NCBI GenBank assembly: GCA_945873505.1 | Contig: CAMCDQ010000004.1 | Coordinates: 1 to 64,000, forward strand | DNA from: Chitinophaga pinensis | GTDB taxonomy: Bacteria; Bacteroidota; Bacteroidia; Flavobacteriales; Flavobacteriaceae | Length of the DNA: 64,000 nt | Direction: 5' to 3' | Shown: positions 10,531 to 19,812 of the stretch, in pieces | Layout: each line of letters starts with the position of its first letter | How positions within the stretch are numbered: the stretch's first letter is position 1 | The notes under the pieces: generated by a model | What the model saw: only the letters and a program-made list of their open reading frames with translations | Databases searched by the model: none | Told to the model about the DNA's origin: nothing | Made by a program: the position numbers and the translations under genes

Positions 10531-10962
10531 ATGGAAAAGAAAAAATTAAATAAATACGACAAAGCCTATCTGCGAATTGCATCCGAATGGGGGCAACTTT
10601 CCTATTGCAAACGCCGTCAAGTGGGCGCAATTATCGTTCGTGATAAAATGATAATTTCCGATGGATACAACGGAACACCTTCAGGATTTGAAAATTGTTG
10701 TGAAGATGATGAAGGATTAACGCAGTGGTTTGTGCTTCACGCTGAGGCAAATGCAATCCTGAAAGTAGCCCGTTCAACACAAACTTGTGAAGGCGCAACG
10801 CTATATATTACGCTTTCGCCTTGCAAAGAATGTAGTAAATTAATTCACCAATCGGGAATAAAAAGAGTGGTGTATCAAAATGGTTATCGTGATGATTCTG
10901 GAATTCAATTTCTGATAAAAGCAGGTGTTGAAGTAGAACAAATTTTAGTTCTCGAACAATAA
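10531..10962 (+). CDS. dCMP deaminase
   Basis: Zinc-dependent deamination of dCMP to dUMP, feeding dTMP synthesis. The 143 residues hold the cytidine-deaminase-fold zinc site: H70 and E72 in HAEAN, with C98 and C101 in PCKEC. The early YNGTPSGFENC segment is typical of the ComEB/dCMP deaminase group. It lies 4 bp after the HupE-like gene, and its TAA is immediately followed by the ATG of the protease gene. Confidence 0.9.
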   Translation: MEKKKLNKYDKAYLRIASEWGQLSYCKRRQVGAIIVRDKMIISDGYNGTPSGFENCCEDDEGLTQWFVLHAEANAILKVARSTQTCEGATLYITLSPCKECSKLIHQSGIKRVVYQNGYRDDSGIQFLIKAGVEVEQILVLEQ

Positions 10963-12537
10963 ATGAAACCCAACCAAAAATATTTTCCAATAGTGTTTTT
11001 CTCAACTTTAGCATTAGGAATACTTCTTGGTGCCAAATTGAACTTTCCTTCTCAAGGAAATGTATCTTCTTCGGATAATCATAAAAACAAACTCAACAAA
11101 CTAATAGATTTTATTGATAATGAGTATGTTGATAAGGTAAATACCGATTCTATTGTTGATTTAGCGGTAACCAATATTTTAGATAAATTAGACCCGCATT
11201 CCGTTTATGTTTCACCAAGTGAGCAAAGCCAAATTGCCGAAAGCATGAAAGGCGATTTCGTGGGAATTGGCGTAAATTTTTATATGCTAAATGACACCGT
11301 TGCCATTGTAAAACCACTTGAAGGCGGCCCTTCTGAAAAAGCGGGAATAAAATCTGGAGATAGGATTTTATATGCCAATAAAGAGAAATTATTTGGTCGA
11401 AAACTCATAAGCGACAGCCTATTTTCGAAATTAAAAGGCGAAAAAGATTCCGAAGTTACGCTTACTATTTATCGCAAAAGCGAAAATAAAAAAATACAAT
11501 TCAAACTAAAACGAGATGTTGTGGCCATTGAAAGTGTTGCGGCAGCAATAATGGTAAATTCAACAGTTGGATATATAAAAATCAATCGTTTTGCCGAAAC
11601 TACCGCTGATGAATTCAAAAAAGGGTTGGTACATTTAAAAAAACTAGGAGCAACTTCTTTGATAATTGATGTTCGTGATAACGGCGGCGGTTATATGGAA
11701 AAAGCGGTTGAAATTGCCGATGAATTATTGAAAGACAAGCTGTTAATTGTTTTTACAAAAAATAAAAAAGGCAAAGTTGACAAAACGTATGCAACGGCAG
11801 ATGGAAATTTTGAAACCGGAAAAGTGTCTATTTTAATTAATGAAAATTCAGCTTCGGCAAGTGAAATATTGGCTGGAGCCATTCAAGATAATGACCGAGG
11901 AACTATTATTGGAAGGCGTTCGTTTGGGAAAGGGTTGGTACAACGAGAAATGAATTTCGAAGACGGTTCGGCGGTGCGATTGACCATTGCGAGATATTAC
12001 ACGCCAACGGGTCGCTCGATTCAAAAACCGTATAAAAACGGAAATGAAGCGTATTTCAAAGAATTCGACAAGCGATTATTGAACGGTGAATTGTACAAAA
12101 AAGACAGTATAAAAGTAGATGACAAAGTCAAATTTAAAACCCCAAAAGGCAAAACGGTTTATGGAGGTGGCGGAATTATTCCCGATGTTTTTGTGCCTTT
12201 GGAAGTAGAACATGGCGATGAAGGCGTTGGGTATTTGATGCAATCTGGTCCTGTGAGTTATTATGTATTTGAAGAATTAGATAAAAACAGAAAGGAATTT
12301 GAAGGCTTGAAATTCAATCAATTTCTATCAAAAATGGATACATCTGATTTGTACTTTAATGATTTCAAAAAGTATTTGTTTAAAAATGGTTTGGATTTGA
12401 AATTGGATAAAGATAAAAACTTGGTAAAAAGGTATTTAACAGCTGAGTTTGCAAGACAATTGTTTGGGGAACAATTTTATTATTCAATTATTTTAAAGGA
12501 CGATGCAATGATAAAAAAAGCGGTGAATTTAAAATAA
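10963..12537 (+). CDS. S41-family C-terminal processing protease
   Basis: A 524-residue periplasmic serine protease of the CtpA/tail-specific group. An N-terminal membrane anchor or signal (~8-28) is followed by a PDZ domain (~95-180, with GDFVGIGVNF and GIKSGDRIL). The S41 core contains the catalytic serine in ENSASASEILAGA and the lysine in SFGKGLVQ. A long C-terminal extension follows, as is common in Bacteroidota. The start codon abuts the stop of the dCMP deaminase gene (TAAATG), so translation is probably coupled. It is convergent with the flavoprotein gene. Confidence 0.92.
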   Translation: MKPNQKYFPIVFFSTLALGILLGAKLNFPSQGNVSSSDNHKNKLNKLIDFIDNEYVDKVNTDSIVDLAVTNILDKLDPHSVYVSPSEQSQIAESMKGDFVGIGVNFYMLNDTVAIVKPLEGGPSEKAGIKSGDRILYANKEKLFGRKLISDSLFSKLKGEKDSEVTLTIYRKSENKKIQFKLKRDVVAIESVAAAIMVNSTVGYIKINRFAETTADEFKKGLVHLKKLGATSLIIDVRDNGGGYMEKAVEIADELLKDKLLIVFTKNKKGKVDKTYATADGNFETGKVSILINENSASASEILAGAIQDNDRGTIIGRRSFGKGLVQREMNFEDGSAVRLTIARYYTPTGRSIQKPYKNGNEAYFKEFDKRLLNGELYKKDSIKVDDKVKFKTPKGKTVYGGGGIIPDVFVPLEVEHGDEGVGYLMQSGPVSYYVFEELDKNRKEFEGLKFNQFLSKMDTSDLYFNDFKKYLFKNGLDLKLDKDKNLVKRYLTAEFARQLFGEQFYYSIILKDDAMIKKAVNLK

Positions 12538-12544
12538 ATCCAAA

Positions 12545-13180
12545 CTATTTTTGAATTTTATCGTGACTTTGCGTTTGGATTCCGTTGTTCCATAAACTCA
12601 GAATATCCGTTGCAACTGCAGCACCACTTCCCGCAGCGATTGATAATTGACTGCGCCAACCTGCTAAAGTTCCCGCAACATAAATCCCATCAACAACTTT
12701 GTGATCGGTATTTTTGAGTTGGATTCTTTGTTTTTCAGCAAGTGTTTTTTTATGTGTTTCCACGAATTCCATTAAGCCGTCAATATCAAATGTATTGGAA
12801 TAGCCAATGGCAACAACAATGGTTTTGGTTTGGTAGGAGTTTCTATTCGTAATAACGGTGAAGTTTGGAAATTCACCTTCAATTTTCATTACTTTTTCAC
12901 CTTCAATTTGTTCGATATGTGGATATAAATCGGATAATTGTTGGATGCTTTGCAATAATAAATCACTTCCTAAAGTTCCAGCAGCAATTCCGTAAGCATT
13001 GTTAAATACAGCTTCTTGAAGTGAAGATGTTTTTTGATGTGTAATAATTCCGATTTTTTTATCGGACATAAATGGTTTCTTCTGAGCGGAACCTAAAACG
13101 AGTGCGCAAGACATTCCCGACACACCGCCACCAATAATTAGCGAATCAAATAGTGCTGAATTATTTAGTTCGTTCTTCAA
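12545..13180 (-). CDS. Small FAD-dependent oxidoreductase (thioredoxin-reductase fold)
   Basis: The 211 residues hold an N-terminal dinucleotide-binding loop (LIIGGGVSGMSCALVLG) and a C-terminal FAD segment GIYVAGTLAGWRSQLSIAAGSGAAVA, as in thioredoxin-reductase-like proteins. The protein is about 100 residues shorter than thioredoxin reductase, lacks the CxxC redox pair and has no clear separate NADPH domain. The electron donor and substrate are unknown. Its start overlaps the end of the preceding small membrane-protein gene by 20 bp, suggesting translational coupling. Confidence 0.75.
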   Translation of the reverse strand: MKNELNNSALFDSLIIGGGVSGMSCALVLGSAQKKPFMSDKKIGIITHQKTSSLQEAVFNNAYGIAAGTLGSDLLLQSIQQLSDLYPHIEQIEGEKVMKIEGEFPNFTVITNRNSYQTKTIVVAIGYSNTFDIDGLMEFVETHKKTLAEKQRIQLKNTDHKVVDGIYVAGTLAGWRSQLSIAAGSGAAVATDILSLWNNGIQTQSHDKIQK

Positions 13181-13355
13181 TTTTTTTTGATATTTTAAAA
13201 ATCAAAAGGATTAGAACAGCACAAATTGAAGCTACTATTCCGATAAGCGCGATAGAATTTTTGCTGTCAAAAAGGTGATTGAAATCAAGTAATGTGATAT
13301 TAAAACCTATTAAAGCGAGGGCTAAAACCACTAATATCGAAGTAAAAATTTTCAT
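13161..13355 (-). CDS. Small two-helix membrane protein
   Basis: A 64-residue protein with two hydrophobic segments (~4-24 and ~35-54) and a basic C-terminus KISKKIEERTK. No family is recognised. It overlaps the downstream flavoprotein gene by 20 bp, so the two are probably expressed together. Confidence 0.6.
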   Translation of the reverse strand: MKIFTSILVVLALALIGFNITLLDFNHLFDSKNSIALIGIVASICAVLILLIFKISKKIEERTK

Positions 13356-13398
13356 TTCTGTATTTTTTAATAAGTCGTAAAAATACTAAAAAAATAAT

Positions 13399-13974
13399 TT
13401 ACATAAAGAGACCTTTAACATTACCAGCAAATAATTTAACAGCAATGGCAAGTAAAACAATACCAAAAGTCTTTCTAATGACGCCCAAACCATTTTTTCC
13501 TAACATTTTTTCGATTTTGGCAGATGATTTTAATACGCCGTAAACCACAATTATGTTTAGAATTATTGCCACTACAATATTTTCGGTAGCGTATTGCGCT
13601 TTCAATGAAAGTAAGGTAGTCATAGTTCCTGCGCCAGCAATTAATGGAAATGCAATCGGAACAATTGATGCCGAACTGGCTTCTTCATCTCGATATATTC
13701 GAATCCCTAAAATCATTTCTAAGGCCAAGAAAAATAATACAAATGAACCCGCTACTGCAAATGAGTTGACATCAATTCCAATTAATTTTAAAAACTCTTC
13801 CCCAGCAAATAAAAACACAATCATAATTAAACCCGCAACAATTGATGCTTTTTCAGATTCAATATGCCCGTGTTTTGTTCTTAAATCTACAACAATTGGA
13901 ACTGTTCCTACAATATCAATTACAGCGAAAAGCACCATTCCTACAGTTGCAATTTCTTTAAAATCTAATTCCAT
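13399..13974 (-). CDS. MarC-family integral membrane protein
   Basis: A 191-residue protein with six hydrophobic segments. The order DIVGTVPIVVDL near the start, GSFVLFFLALEMILGIRIY in the middle and IPIAFPLIAGAGTMTTLLSL later matches the MarC (formerly NAAT) family. Despite the name, the family's role is uncertain and it is not a proven multiple-antibiotic-resistance factor. A TACTTTTG element lies upstream on the minus strand. Confidence 0.88.
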   Translation of the reverse strand: MELDFKEIATVGMVLFAVIDIVGTVPIVVDLRTKHGHIESEKASIVAGLIMIVFLFAGEEFLKLIGIDVNSFAVAGSFVLFFLALEMILGIRIYRDEEASSASIVPIAFPLIAGAGTMTTLLSLKAQYATENIVVAIILNIIVVYGVLKSSAKIEKMLGKNGLGVIRKTFGIVLLAIAVKLFAGNVKGLFM

Positions 13975-14081
13975 TTATTATTATAATTTAGTCCTGCAAA
14001 AGTAGATAAATTAATTACGACAATAGTTAAAATCACTGTTATTATTAGGTTATAATATAATGTGCTATTCAAAACAATAGT

Positions 14082-14089
14082 TATATTTG
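14082..14089 (+). promoter_or_regulatory. -7 promoter element (TATATTTG) of the DUF3109 gene
   Basis: Matches the Bacteroidota housekeeping -7 element TAnnTTTG. It ends only 4 bp before the ATG at 14094, so the transcript is expected to be leaderless or nearly so. Confidence 0.5.
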
Positions 14090-14093
14090 CAAA

Positions 14094-14660
14094 ATGTTTC
14101 AAATAGGAAAAACCATCGTCTCGGAAGACATTTTAGAAAAGGAATTTGTGTGCAATTTATCTGCTTGCAAAGGCGCGTGTTGCGTTGATGGAGATGCTGG
14201 CGCACCTTTGAGTGAAGCGGAAACCAAAATCCTTGAATCTATTTATCCAAAGGTAAAACCCTTTCTTCGCAAAGAAGGAATTGCCGCTATTGAAGCGCAA
14301 GGAACTTGGAGAAAAGGAACCGATGGCGATCTTGAAACGCCTTTAATTGATGAAAAAGATTGCGCTTACGTTATTTATGACGGAAAAACTGCACTTTGCG
14401 GAATTGAGCAAGCCTACAATCAAGGAGCAATTGATTGGAAAAAACCTGTTTCTTGTCATTTGTATCCAATTCGGGTGAAAGATTTTACCGAATTTGCAGC
14501 TGTTAATTATGATAAATGGGAAATTTGCGACGATGCCTGTTCTTTAGGAAAAGAATTGGAAGTTCCGGTTTACAAATTTGTCAAAGAAGCCCTTATTCGT
14601 CGATTTGGAGAAGATTGGTATATGGAACTTGAAAAAGTAGCCCAAGAAATTAAAAAATAA
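14094..14660 (+). CDS. DUF3109 cysteine-rich protein
   Basis: A 188-residue protein of the DUF3109 family, which is common in Bacteroidota. Cysteines cluster as C20, C25, C29 and C30 ([15 protein letters not shown]), followed by single cysteines in DCAY, LCGI, SCHLYPI and ICDDAC, a pattern that suggests metal or iron-sulphur binding. The function is unknown. Monocistronic, with a promoter element directly at the start codon. Confidence 0.85.
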   Translation: MFQIGKTIVSEDILEKEFVCNLSACKGACCVDGDAGAPLSEAETKILESIYPKVKPFLRKEGIAAIEAQGTWRKGTDGDLETPLIDEKDCAYVIYDGKTALCGIEQAYNQGAIDWKKPVSCHLYPIRVKDFTEFAAVNYDKWEICDDACSLGKELEVPVYKFVKEALIRRFGEDWYMELEKVAQEIKK

Positions 14661-14822
14661 TCCTTCAATAAACCCTCGGTTTTTTATAAAATAAAAAATT
14701 AAAACCCTATATTTTACAGGACTTTAACAATTTTTATAAATTTTAAATCATTGATAATCAATATGTTATTTTAATTTTAAAAAATATCTTATGTTGATAT
14801 GATTGTTAAAAACTATTGTAAA

Positions 14823-14863
14823 TTGTGAATAAGTTTGGCTTTTTTTAACCGCAATAATTCACA
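14823..14863. promoter_or_regulatory. Inverted TTGTGAAT / ATTCACAA sites upstream of nrdB
   Basis: TTGTGAATAA at 14823 and AATTCACAA ending at 14864 form an inverted pair about 22 bp apart. On the minus strand the first reads TTATTCACA, a match to the general DnaA-box form TTWTNCACA; the second differs at one base. They may control the nrd genes; this is inference from sequence only. The rest of the 265-bp gap upstream of nrdB is AT-rich with nothing else recognised. Confidence 0.35.
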
Positions 14864-14925
14864 ACCTTTGTAACTCAGATTTGAATAAACAATCTTTTTT
14901 ATAATTCCATAAACATCAACATACT

Positions 14926-15903
14926 ATGTCATCAGTAGAACCAATTTTACAAGAAAACAAGAATCGCTTTGTGATTTTTCCTATCAAGCACCACGATATA
15001 TGGGAATGGTATAAGAAAATGGAGGCAAGTTTTTGGACTGCTGAAGAAATTGATTTGTCCCAGGATTTAAATGACTGGAACCACAAACTTTCTGATGAGG
15101 AGCGTTATTTTGTGAAACATATTTTGGCATTTTTCGCCGCTTCTGACGGAATTGTAAATGAAAATTTAGCCGAAAATTTTGTGAACGAAGTACAATATGC
15201 GGAAGCCAAATTTTTCTATGGCTTCCAGATTATGATGGAAAATATTCATAGCGAAACCTATTCTCTTTTGATTGATACGTATGTAAAAGATGAAGTCGAA
15301 AAAGATGAATTATTCAATGCGTTAGATGTTTTTCCTGCGATTAAGAAAAAAGCTGATTGGGCTTTGAAATGGATTGAATCGGATTCTTTTGCCGAAAGAC
15401 TAATTGCTTTTGCAGCAGTAGAAGGGATTTTCTTTTCAGGGGCTTTTTGCTCTATTTATTGGTTAAAAAAACGTGGTTTAATGCCAGGTTTGACCTTTTC
15501 TAACGAATTAATTTCTCGTGATGAGGGTGTTCACTGTGATTTTGCAGTGCATTTACACAACCACCACTTGGTGAATAAAGTTCCAAAAGATAGAATTCGT
15601 GAGATTATTGTGGATGCATTAAAAATTGAAAGAGAATTCATTACCGAATCTCTTCCTGTTAGTTTAATTGGGATGAACGCGGTTTTAATGACACAATATT
15701 TAGAATTTGTTGCCGACAGATTGTTAGTTGAATTAGGCTGCGACAGAGAATACAATACCTCAAACCCGTTTGATTTTATGGATATGATTTCGCTTCAAGG
15801 GAAAACCAATTTCTTTGAAAAGAAAGTAGCCGAATATCAAAAATCGGGAGTTATGAATACGGATGTTGAGGCTCAAAAAATTACTTTTGACGCTGATTTT
15901 TAA
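14926..15903 (+). CDS. nrdB: Ribonucleoside-diphosphate reductase, beta subunit (class Ia)
   Basis: Provides the tyrosyl radical for ribonucleotide reduction. The 325 residues show the di-iron and radical set in correct spacing: D74, E105, H108 and Y112 (E. coli D84, E115, H118, Y122), with later ligands in AVEGIFFSG and [10 protein letters not shown]. The presence of Y112 points to a classical tyrosyl-radical enzyme. It is followed on the same strand by nrdA, separated by 256 bp that contain a structured element. Confidence 0.95.
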   Translation: MSSVEPILQENKNRFVIFPIKHHDIWEWYKKMEASFWTAEEIDLSQDLNDWNHKLSDEERYFVKHILAFFAASDGIVNENLAENFVNEVQYAEAKFFYGFQIMMENIHSETYSLLIDTYVKDEVEKDELFNALDVFPAIKKKADWALKWIESDSFAERLIAFAAVEGIFFSGAFCSIYWLKKRGLMPGLTFSNELISRDEGVHCDFAVHLHNHHLVNKVPKDRIREIIVDALKIEREFITESLPVSLIGMNAVLMTQYLEFVADRLLVELGCDREYNTSNPFDFMDMISLQGKTNFFEKKVAEYQKSGVMNTDVEAQKITFDADF

Positions 15904-15981
15904 AATATAAATTACACCCCATTTAGAGTTGCGGTTTTTATAAAATCGCAATTAGTACTCAAAATTTATCAATACATCTGA

Positions 15982-16075
15982 AGCCCTAGCCCAGACTTGT
16001 CTGCCGTCAGGCAGGTAGTAATGGAAATCCCACGCTTTTGGGCGTGGATTGCAATGGATAGCTGGAAATAGCTCC
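15982..16075 (+). ncRNA. Structured intergenic element between nrdB and nrdA
   Basis: Runs from CCCTAGCCCAG to GGAAATAGCTCC. Contained hairpins are CTGCC-gtca-GGCAG and ATCCcACGC...GCGTGGAT, with CCAG near the 5' end able to pair with CTGG near the 3' end. The flanking CCTAGCCC and GGAAATAGCTCC words are ones I associate with a recurrent structured element of flavobacterial intergenic regions (possibly the Flavo-1 RNA class). That identity is from memory and unconfirmed. Confidence 0.4.
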
Positions 16076-16082
16076 AAAAAAA

Positions 16083-16103
16083 ATACTGAAACAAGTTCAG
16101 TAT
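16083..16103 (-). terminator. Hairpin with T-tract on the minus strand
   Basis: ATACTGAA / TTCAGTAT is a perfect 8-bp stem with a 5-nt loop. On the minus strand it is followed by eight T residues, so it could stop antisense transcription running toward nrdB. On the plus strand it has no T-tract. Confidence 0.4.
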
Positions 16104-16159
16104 ATTACAAATAACGAAAAACAGCGAAGGGATTTTCTGTTTTTAAAAACAAAAAAAGT

Positions 16160-18577
16160 ATGTACGTAGTAAAAAGAGATGGCCACAAAGAGCCAGTGAT
16201 GTTCGACAAAATTACCGATAGAATTAAAAAACTATGCTACGGTTTGAACGATTTAGTTGATGCTGTAAAAGTAGCAATGCGAGTAATTGAAGGACTTTAT
16301 GATGGAGTTTCTACGTCAGAATTAGATAATTTAGCAGCCGAAACTGCAGCTTCGATGACTATTGCGCATCCTGATTATGCACAATTGGCAGCGAGAATTG
16401 CGATTTCGAATTTGCATTCCAATACCAAAAAATCGTTCTCGGAAACGATGAACGAAATGTACCTTTACGTGAACCCACGAAATGGGCAAAAAGCACCTTT
16501 GCTTTCGGAAGAAGTGCACAAAGTGATTATGGATAATGCCGAATTTTTGGATTCGCACATTATATACAACAGAGATTTCAACTACGATTATTTTGGTTTC
16601 AAAACCTTGGAACGTTCGTATTTGCTGAAAATAAACGGGAAAATCGTAGAACGTCCGCAACACATGTTGATGCGCGTTTCAGTTGGAATTCACTTAGACG
16701 ATTTGACTTCTGTGATAGAAACGTACGATTTAATGTCGAAAAAATTCTTCACACACGCTACCCCAACATTGTTCAATGCCGGAACGCCAAAACCTCAAAT
16801 GTCTTCTTGTTTCCTTTTGGCAATGCAAGACGACAGCATCGACGGGATTTATGATACGCTAAAACAAACGGCGAAAATCTCGCAATCTGCAGGCGGAATA
16901 GGACTTTCAATTCATAATGTTCGCGCCACAGGATCGTATATTCGGGGTACCAACGGAACGTCTAACGGAATTGTTCCGATGTTACGTGTTTTCAATGATA
17001 CCGCACGTTACGTAGATCAAGGCGGTGGAAAACGTAAAGGTAGTTTTGCGATTTATATTGAAACTTGGCACGCTGATATTTTTGATTTCTTGGATTTGAA
17101 AAAGAATACCGGAAAAGAAGAAATGCGTGCCAGAGATTTGTTTTTTGCGATGTGGACTTCCGATTTGTTTATGAAACGGGTGCAAGATGACGGACTTTGG
17201 ACGTTGATGTGTCCTAACGAATGTCCTGGCTTGTACGATGTGCATGGTGAAGAATTTGAAGCATTATATACTTCGTATGAAGCCGCTGGAAAAGGCAGAA
17301 AAACCATCAAAGCACACGAATTATGGGAGAAAATCTTAGAATCTCAAATAGAGACTGGAACCCCATATATGTTATACAAAGATGCAGCCAATAGAAAATC
17401 GAACCAGAAAAATTTAGGAACTATTCGTTCGTCGAATTTGTGTACCGAGATTATGGAGTTCACATCGAAAGACGAAATTGCAGTTTGTAATTTGGCTTCC
17501 CTTTCGTTACCAATGTTCGTTGAAAACGGAAAATTCAACCACGATTTGTTGTTTACAGTGACCAAACGCGTGACCAGAAACTTGAACAAAGTAATTGACA
17601 GAAATTATTATCCTGTAATTGAAGGAGAAAATTCAAACAAACGTCACCGCCCAATTGGGTTGGGAGTACAAGGATTGGCCGATGCTTTTATCATGTTGCG
17701 TTTGCCTTTTACAAGCGATGAAGCTAAAAAATTGAACCAAGAAATTTTCGAAACATTATATTTTGCTGCCGTAACCGCATCTATGGAATTGGCAATCGAA
17801 GAAGGTCCGTATTCAAGTTATGTTGGTTCGCCAATATCGCAAGGAGAATTCCAACACAACCTTTGGGGAATGAAAGACGAAGAACTTTCAGGCCGATGGG
17901 ATTGGGCAGCATTGCGTAAAGAAGTGTTGAAAAACGGAGTAAGAAACTCGCTTTTAGTAGCGCCAATGCCAACCGCTTCTACCTCGCAAATATTAGGAAA
18001 TAACGAAGCTTTTGAACCTTATACTTCCAATATTTACACACGACGCGTACTTTCTGGCGAATTCATTGTAGTAAATAAACATTTGCTGGAAGATTTAGTA
18101 AAATTAGGACTTTGGACAGAAGACCTAAAACAAGAATTAATGCGTGAAAACGGATCGGTTCAAAACCTAAATATCCCACAAGATTTAAAAGAATTGTACA
18201 AAACCGTTTGGGAAATGTCCATGAAAGACATCATCGATATGTCCCGCCACAGAGGATATTTTGTAGATCAATCGCAATCGTTGAACTTGTTCATGCAAAA
18301 CGCCAATTATTCAAAATTAACGTCCATGCACTTCTACGCTTGGCAATCAGGATTGAAAACCGGAATGTACTACTTGCGAACAAAAGCAGCTGTTGACGCT
18401 ATAAAATTCACTTTGAATAATGACAAAAAAGCAGAACTAGTTTTAGTTCAAGAGCAAGAAGTAACCGCTATTCCAGTAGTTACTCAATCTGAAGAAATGA
18501 CACCAGAAGAATACCGAGCCATGATAGAATTGGCTCAAAATGCGGGACCAGACGACTGTGAAATGTGCGGTAGCTAA
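16160..18577 (+). CDS. nrdA: Ribonucleoside-diphosphate reductase, alpha subunit
   Basis: Catalytic subunit reducing ribonucleoside diphosphates. The 805 residues start with an ATP-cone ([18 protein letters not shown]), the allosteric activity domain, followed by the barrel with active-site segments [11 protein letters not shown] and CNLASLSL. The C-terminus DDCEMCGS supplies the CxxC pair (C800, C803) that is re-reduced by thioredoxin or glutaredoxin. Its partner nrdB is upstream. A two-part hairpin terminator follows. Confidence 0.96.
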   Translation: MYVVKRDGHKEPVMFDKITDRIKKLCYGLNDLVDAVKVAMRVIEGLYDGVSTSELDNLAAETAASMTIAHPDYAQLAARIAISNLHSNTKKSFSETMNEMYLYVNPRNGQKAPLLSEEVHKVIMDNAEFLDSHIIYNRDFNYDYFGFKTLERSYLLKINGKIVERPQHMLMRVSVGIHLDDLTSVIETYDLMSKKFFTHATPTLFNAGTPKPQMSSCFLLAMQDDSIDGIYDTLKQTAKISQSAGGIGLSIHNVRATGSYIRGTNGTSNGIVPMLRVFNDTARYVDQGGGKRKGSFAIYIETWHADIFDFLDLKKNTGKEEMRARDLFFAMWTSDLFMKRVQDDGLWTLMCPNECPGLYDVHGEEFEALYTSYEAAGKGRKTIKAHELWEKILESQIETGTPYMLYKDAANRKSNQKNLGTIRSSNLCTEIMEFTSKDEIAVCNLASLSLPMFVENGKFNHDLLFTVTKRVTRNLNKVIDRNYYPVIEGENSNKRHRPIGLGVQGLADAFIMLRLPFTSDEAKKLNQEIFETLYFAAVTASMELAIEEGPYSSYVGSPISQGEFQHNLWGMKDEELSGRWDWAALRKEVLKNGVRNSLLVAPMPTASTSQILGNNEAFEPYTSNIYTRRVLSGEFIVVNKHLLEDLVKLGLWTEDLKQELMRENGSVQNLNIPQDLKELYKTVWEMSMKDIIDMSRHRGYFVDQSQSLNLFMQNANYSKLTSMHFYAWQSGLKTGMYYLRTKAAVDAIKFTLNNDKKAELVLVQEQEVTAIPVVTQSEEMTPEEYRAMIELAQNAGPDDCEMCGS

Positions 18578-18602
18578 TACCCAATTTTAAATATAAGTAC
18601 AG

Positions 18603-18656
18603 AACCCTTGCAGGAAACTGAAATAAATTCAGTTTGAATGTGAGGGTTTTTCTTTT
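18603..18656 (+). terminator. Terminator of nrdA
   Basis: An inner stem AAACTGAA / TTCAGTTT (8 bp, loop ATAAA) lies within an outer pairing AACCCT / AGGGTT that runs into TTTTTCTTTT. Confidence 0.75.
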
Positions 18657-18657
18657 G

Positions 18658-18695
18658 GACGTGCCCTTCGTTTAGGTCATTGGGTTACGAAGCAA
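18658..18695 (+). repeat. Degenerate copy of dispersed GGGCGTGCCCTCGTTTA repeat
   Basis: GGACGTGCCCTTCGTTTAGG resembles better copies near 25757 (minus strand) and at 58866. It lies between two terminators in non-coding DNA. Confidence 0.4.
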
Positions 18696-18775
18696 TCTAT
18701 TGTAAACTCGGGTACTGAGTATCTGGAGTATTTCAAAGTTAAGTAGAAAGTGATAAAGTTACAATTTGGCAAATT

Positions 18776-18817
18776 AAAAAAGGTTCAAAGCATAACTCTG
18801 AACCTTTGAACCTTTTT
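18776..18817. terminator. Bidirectional terminator between nrdA and the OmpA gene
   Basis: AAAAAAGGTTCAAAG pairs with CTTTGAACCTTTTT around a ~13-nt loop. T-runs occur on both strands, which suits the convergent genes; it directly follows the OmpA gene's stop on the minus strand. Confidence 0.75.
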
Positions 18818-18831
18818 CACTTTGAACCTTC

Positions 18832-19794
18832 TTACAAATCGTTCAACATTTTAGAAATTTCATCTAATTTTGGGGTTAAAATAATTTCAATTCTACGGTT
18901 TTTAGCTTTGCCTTCGGCAGTATCATTACTCATTAACGGAGCAAATTCGCCTCTTCCAGCTGCGGTTAAATTCTCTTTTTTGACTGCTTTGTTGTCTGAT
19001 AAAATATTCACAATTGCGGTGGCTCTTTTTGTAGAAAGATCCCAATTGTTTTCAATTTGTCCTACAGCACCTCCAAATTTATCATTGTCAGTATGGCCTT
19101 CAATTAAAACGGCAATTTCTGGATTTTGTGCCAAAACGGTTCCAACAGCAACTACGGCTTTTTTACCCTCTGAACCGACAGCCCAACTTCCGGATTCAAA
19201 AAGCAACTTGTTTTCCATAGAAACATATACTTTCCCGTCTCTTTGATTCACGGTAAGCCCTTTGCCTTCAAAGGCTTTTAATGATTTTGACAACGCATCT
19301 TTTAGTTTTTTCATAGCAGCTTCTTTGGCCGCCATGATGCTTTCCAATTCATTTACACGGTCAGTACCTTTTTTCAAATCGGCACTTAGCTTATTCAAAC
19401 GGTCTTTTTCTGCCGCCAATGCTTTTTCTTTCGCTTCTAATTGTGCTAATAATTCTCGGTTTTTAGCCATATTTGCCTTCAAAGATTCGTCACTATTTTT
19501 TTCTAAAGCATTATAAGATGCCTGTAATGTTTTCAGGTTTTTGTCTGCTGCAGCAAAATCAATAGCCAATTTATCACGCTCGGCTTTGGTTTTATCATAA
19601 TCAGCTTTCAAAGAAGCATAATCTAAATCGAGTTTATTTTTTGCTTTGGTAATACTGTCATTTAAATCGGCAGTTTTTCTATTTTCCTTTTTTAAATCCG
19701 CAAATTTTGATTCTAATTCGTTAAAAACTTTCTTAGAAACACACGATGTTGCTAAAGTTAAAACTACTATTCCGAATGCAATTTTTTTAATCAT
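18832..19794 (-). CDS. OmpA-family lipoprotein with coiled coil
   Basis: A 320-residue protein with a lipoprotein signal (LTLATSCVS, lipid on C18). A long heptad-rich coiled coil follows (~25-175, rich in KADLNDSITKAK-type repeats), then a C-terminal OmpA peptidoglycan-binding domain with IEGHTDNDKFGG and NWDLSTKRATAIVNIL. It probably links the outer membrane to peptidoglycan. A terminator shared with nrdA lies directly downstream. Confidence 0.88.
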   Translation of the reverse strand: MIKKIAFGIVVLTLATSCVSKKVFNELESKFADLKKENRKTADLNDSITKAKNKLDLDYASLKADYDKTKAERDKLAIDFAAADKNLKTLQASYNALEKNSDESLKANMAKNRELLAQLEAKEKALAAEKDRLNKLSADLKKGTDRVNELESIMAAKEAAMKKLKDALSKSLKAFEGKGLTVNQRDGKVYVSMENKLLFESGSWAVGSEGKKAVVAVGTVLAQNPEIAVLIEGHTDNDKFGGAVGQIENNWDLSTKRATAIVNILSDNKAVKKENLTAAGRGEFAPLMSNDTAEGKAKNRRIEIILTPKLDEISKMLNDL

Positions 19795-19812
19795 TTTTAA
19801 ATATTTTAAGAG

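Noticed and set aside
16083..16103. The hairpin between nrdB and nrdA as a terminator of nrdB
   Set aside because: On the plus strand it is preceded by A residues and not followed by a T-tract; termination is only plausible on the minus strand.
18806..19516. Open frames opposite the OmpA lipoprotein gene
   Set aside because: They are serine/alanine/phenylalanine-rich mirror translations of the coiled coil and have no own signals.
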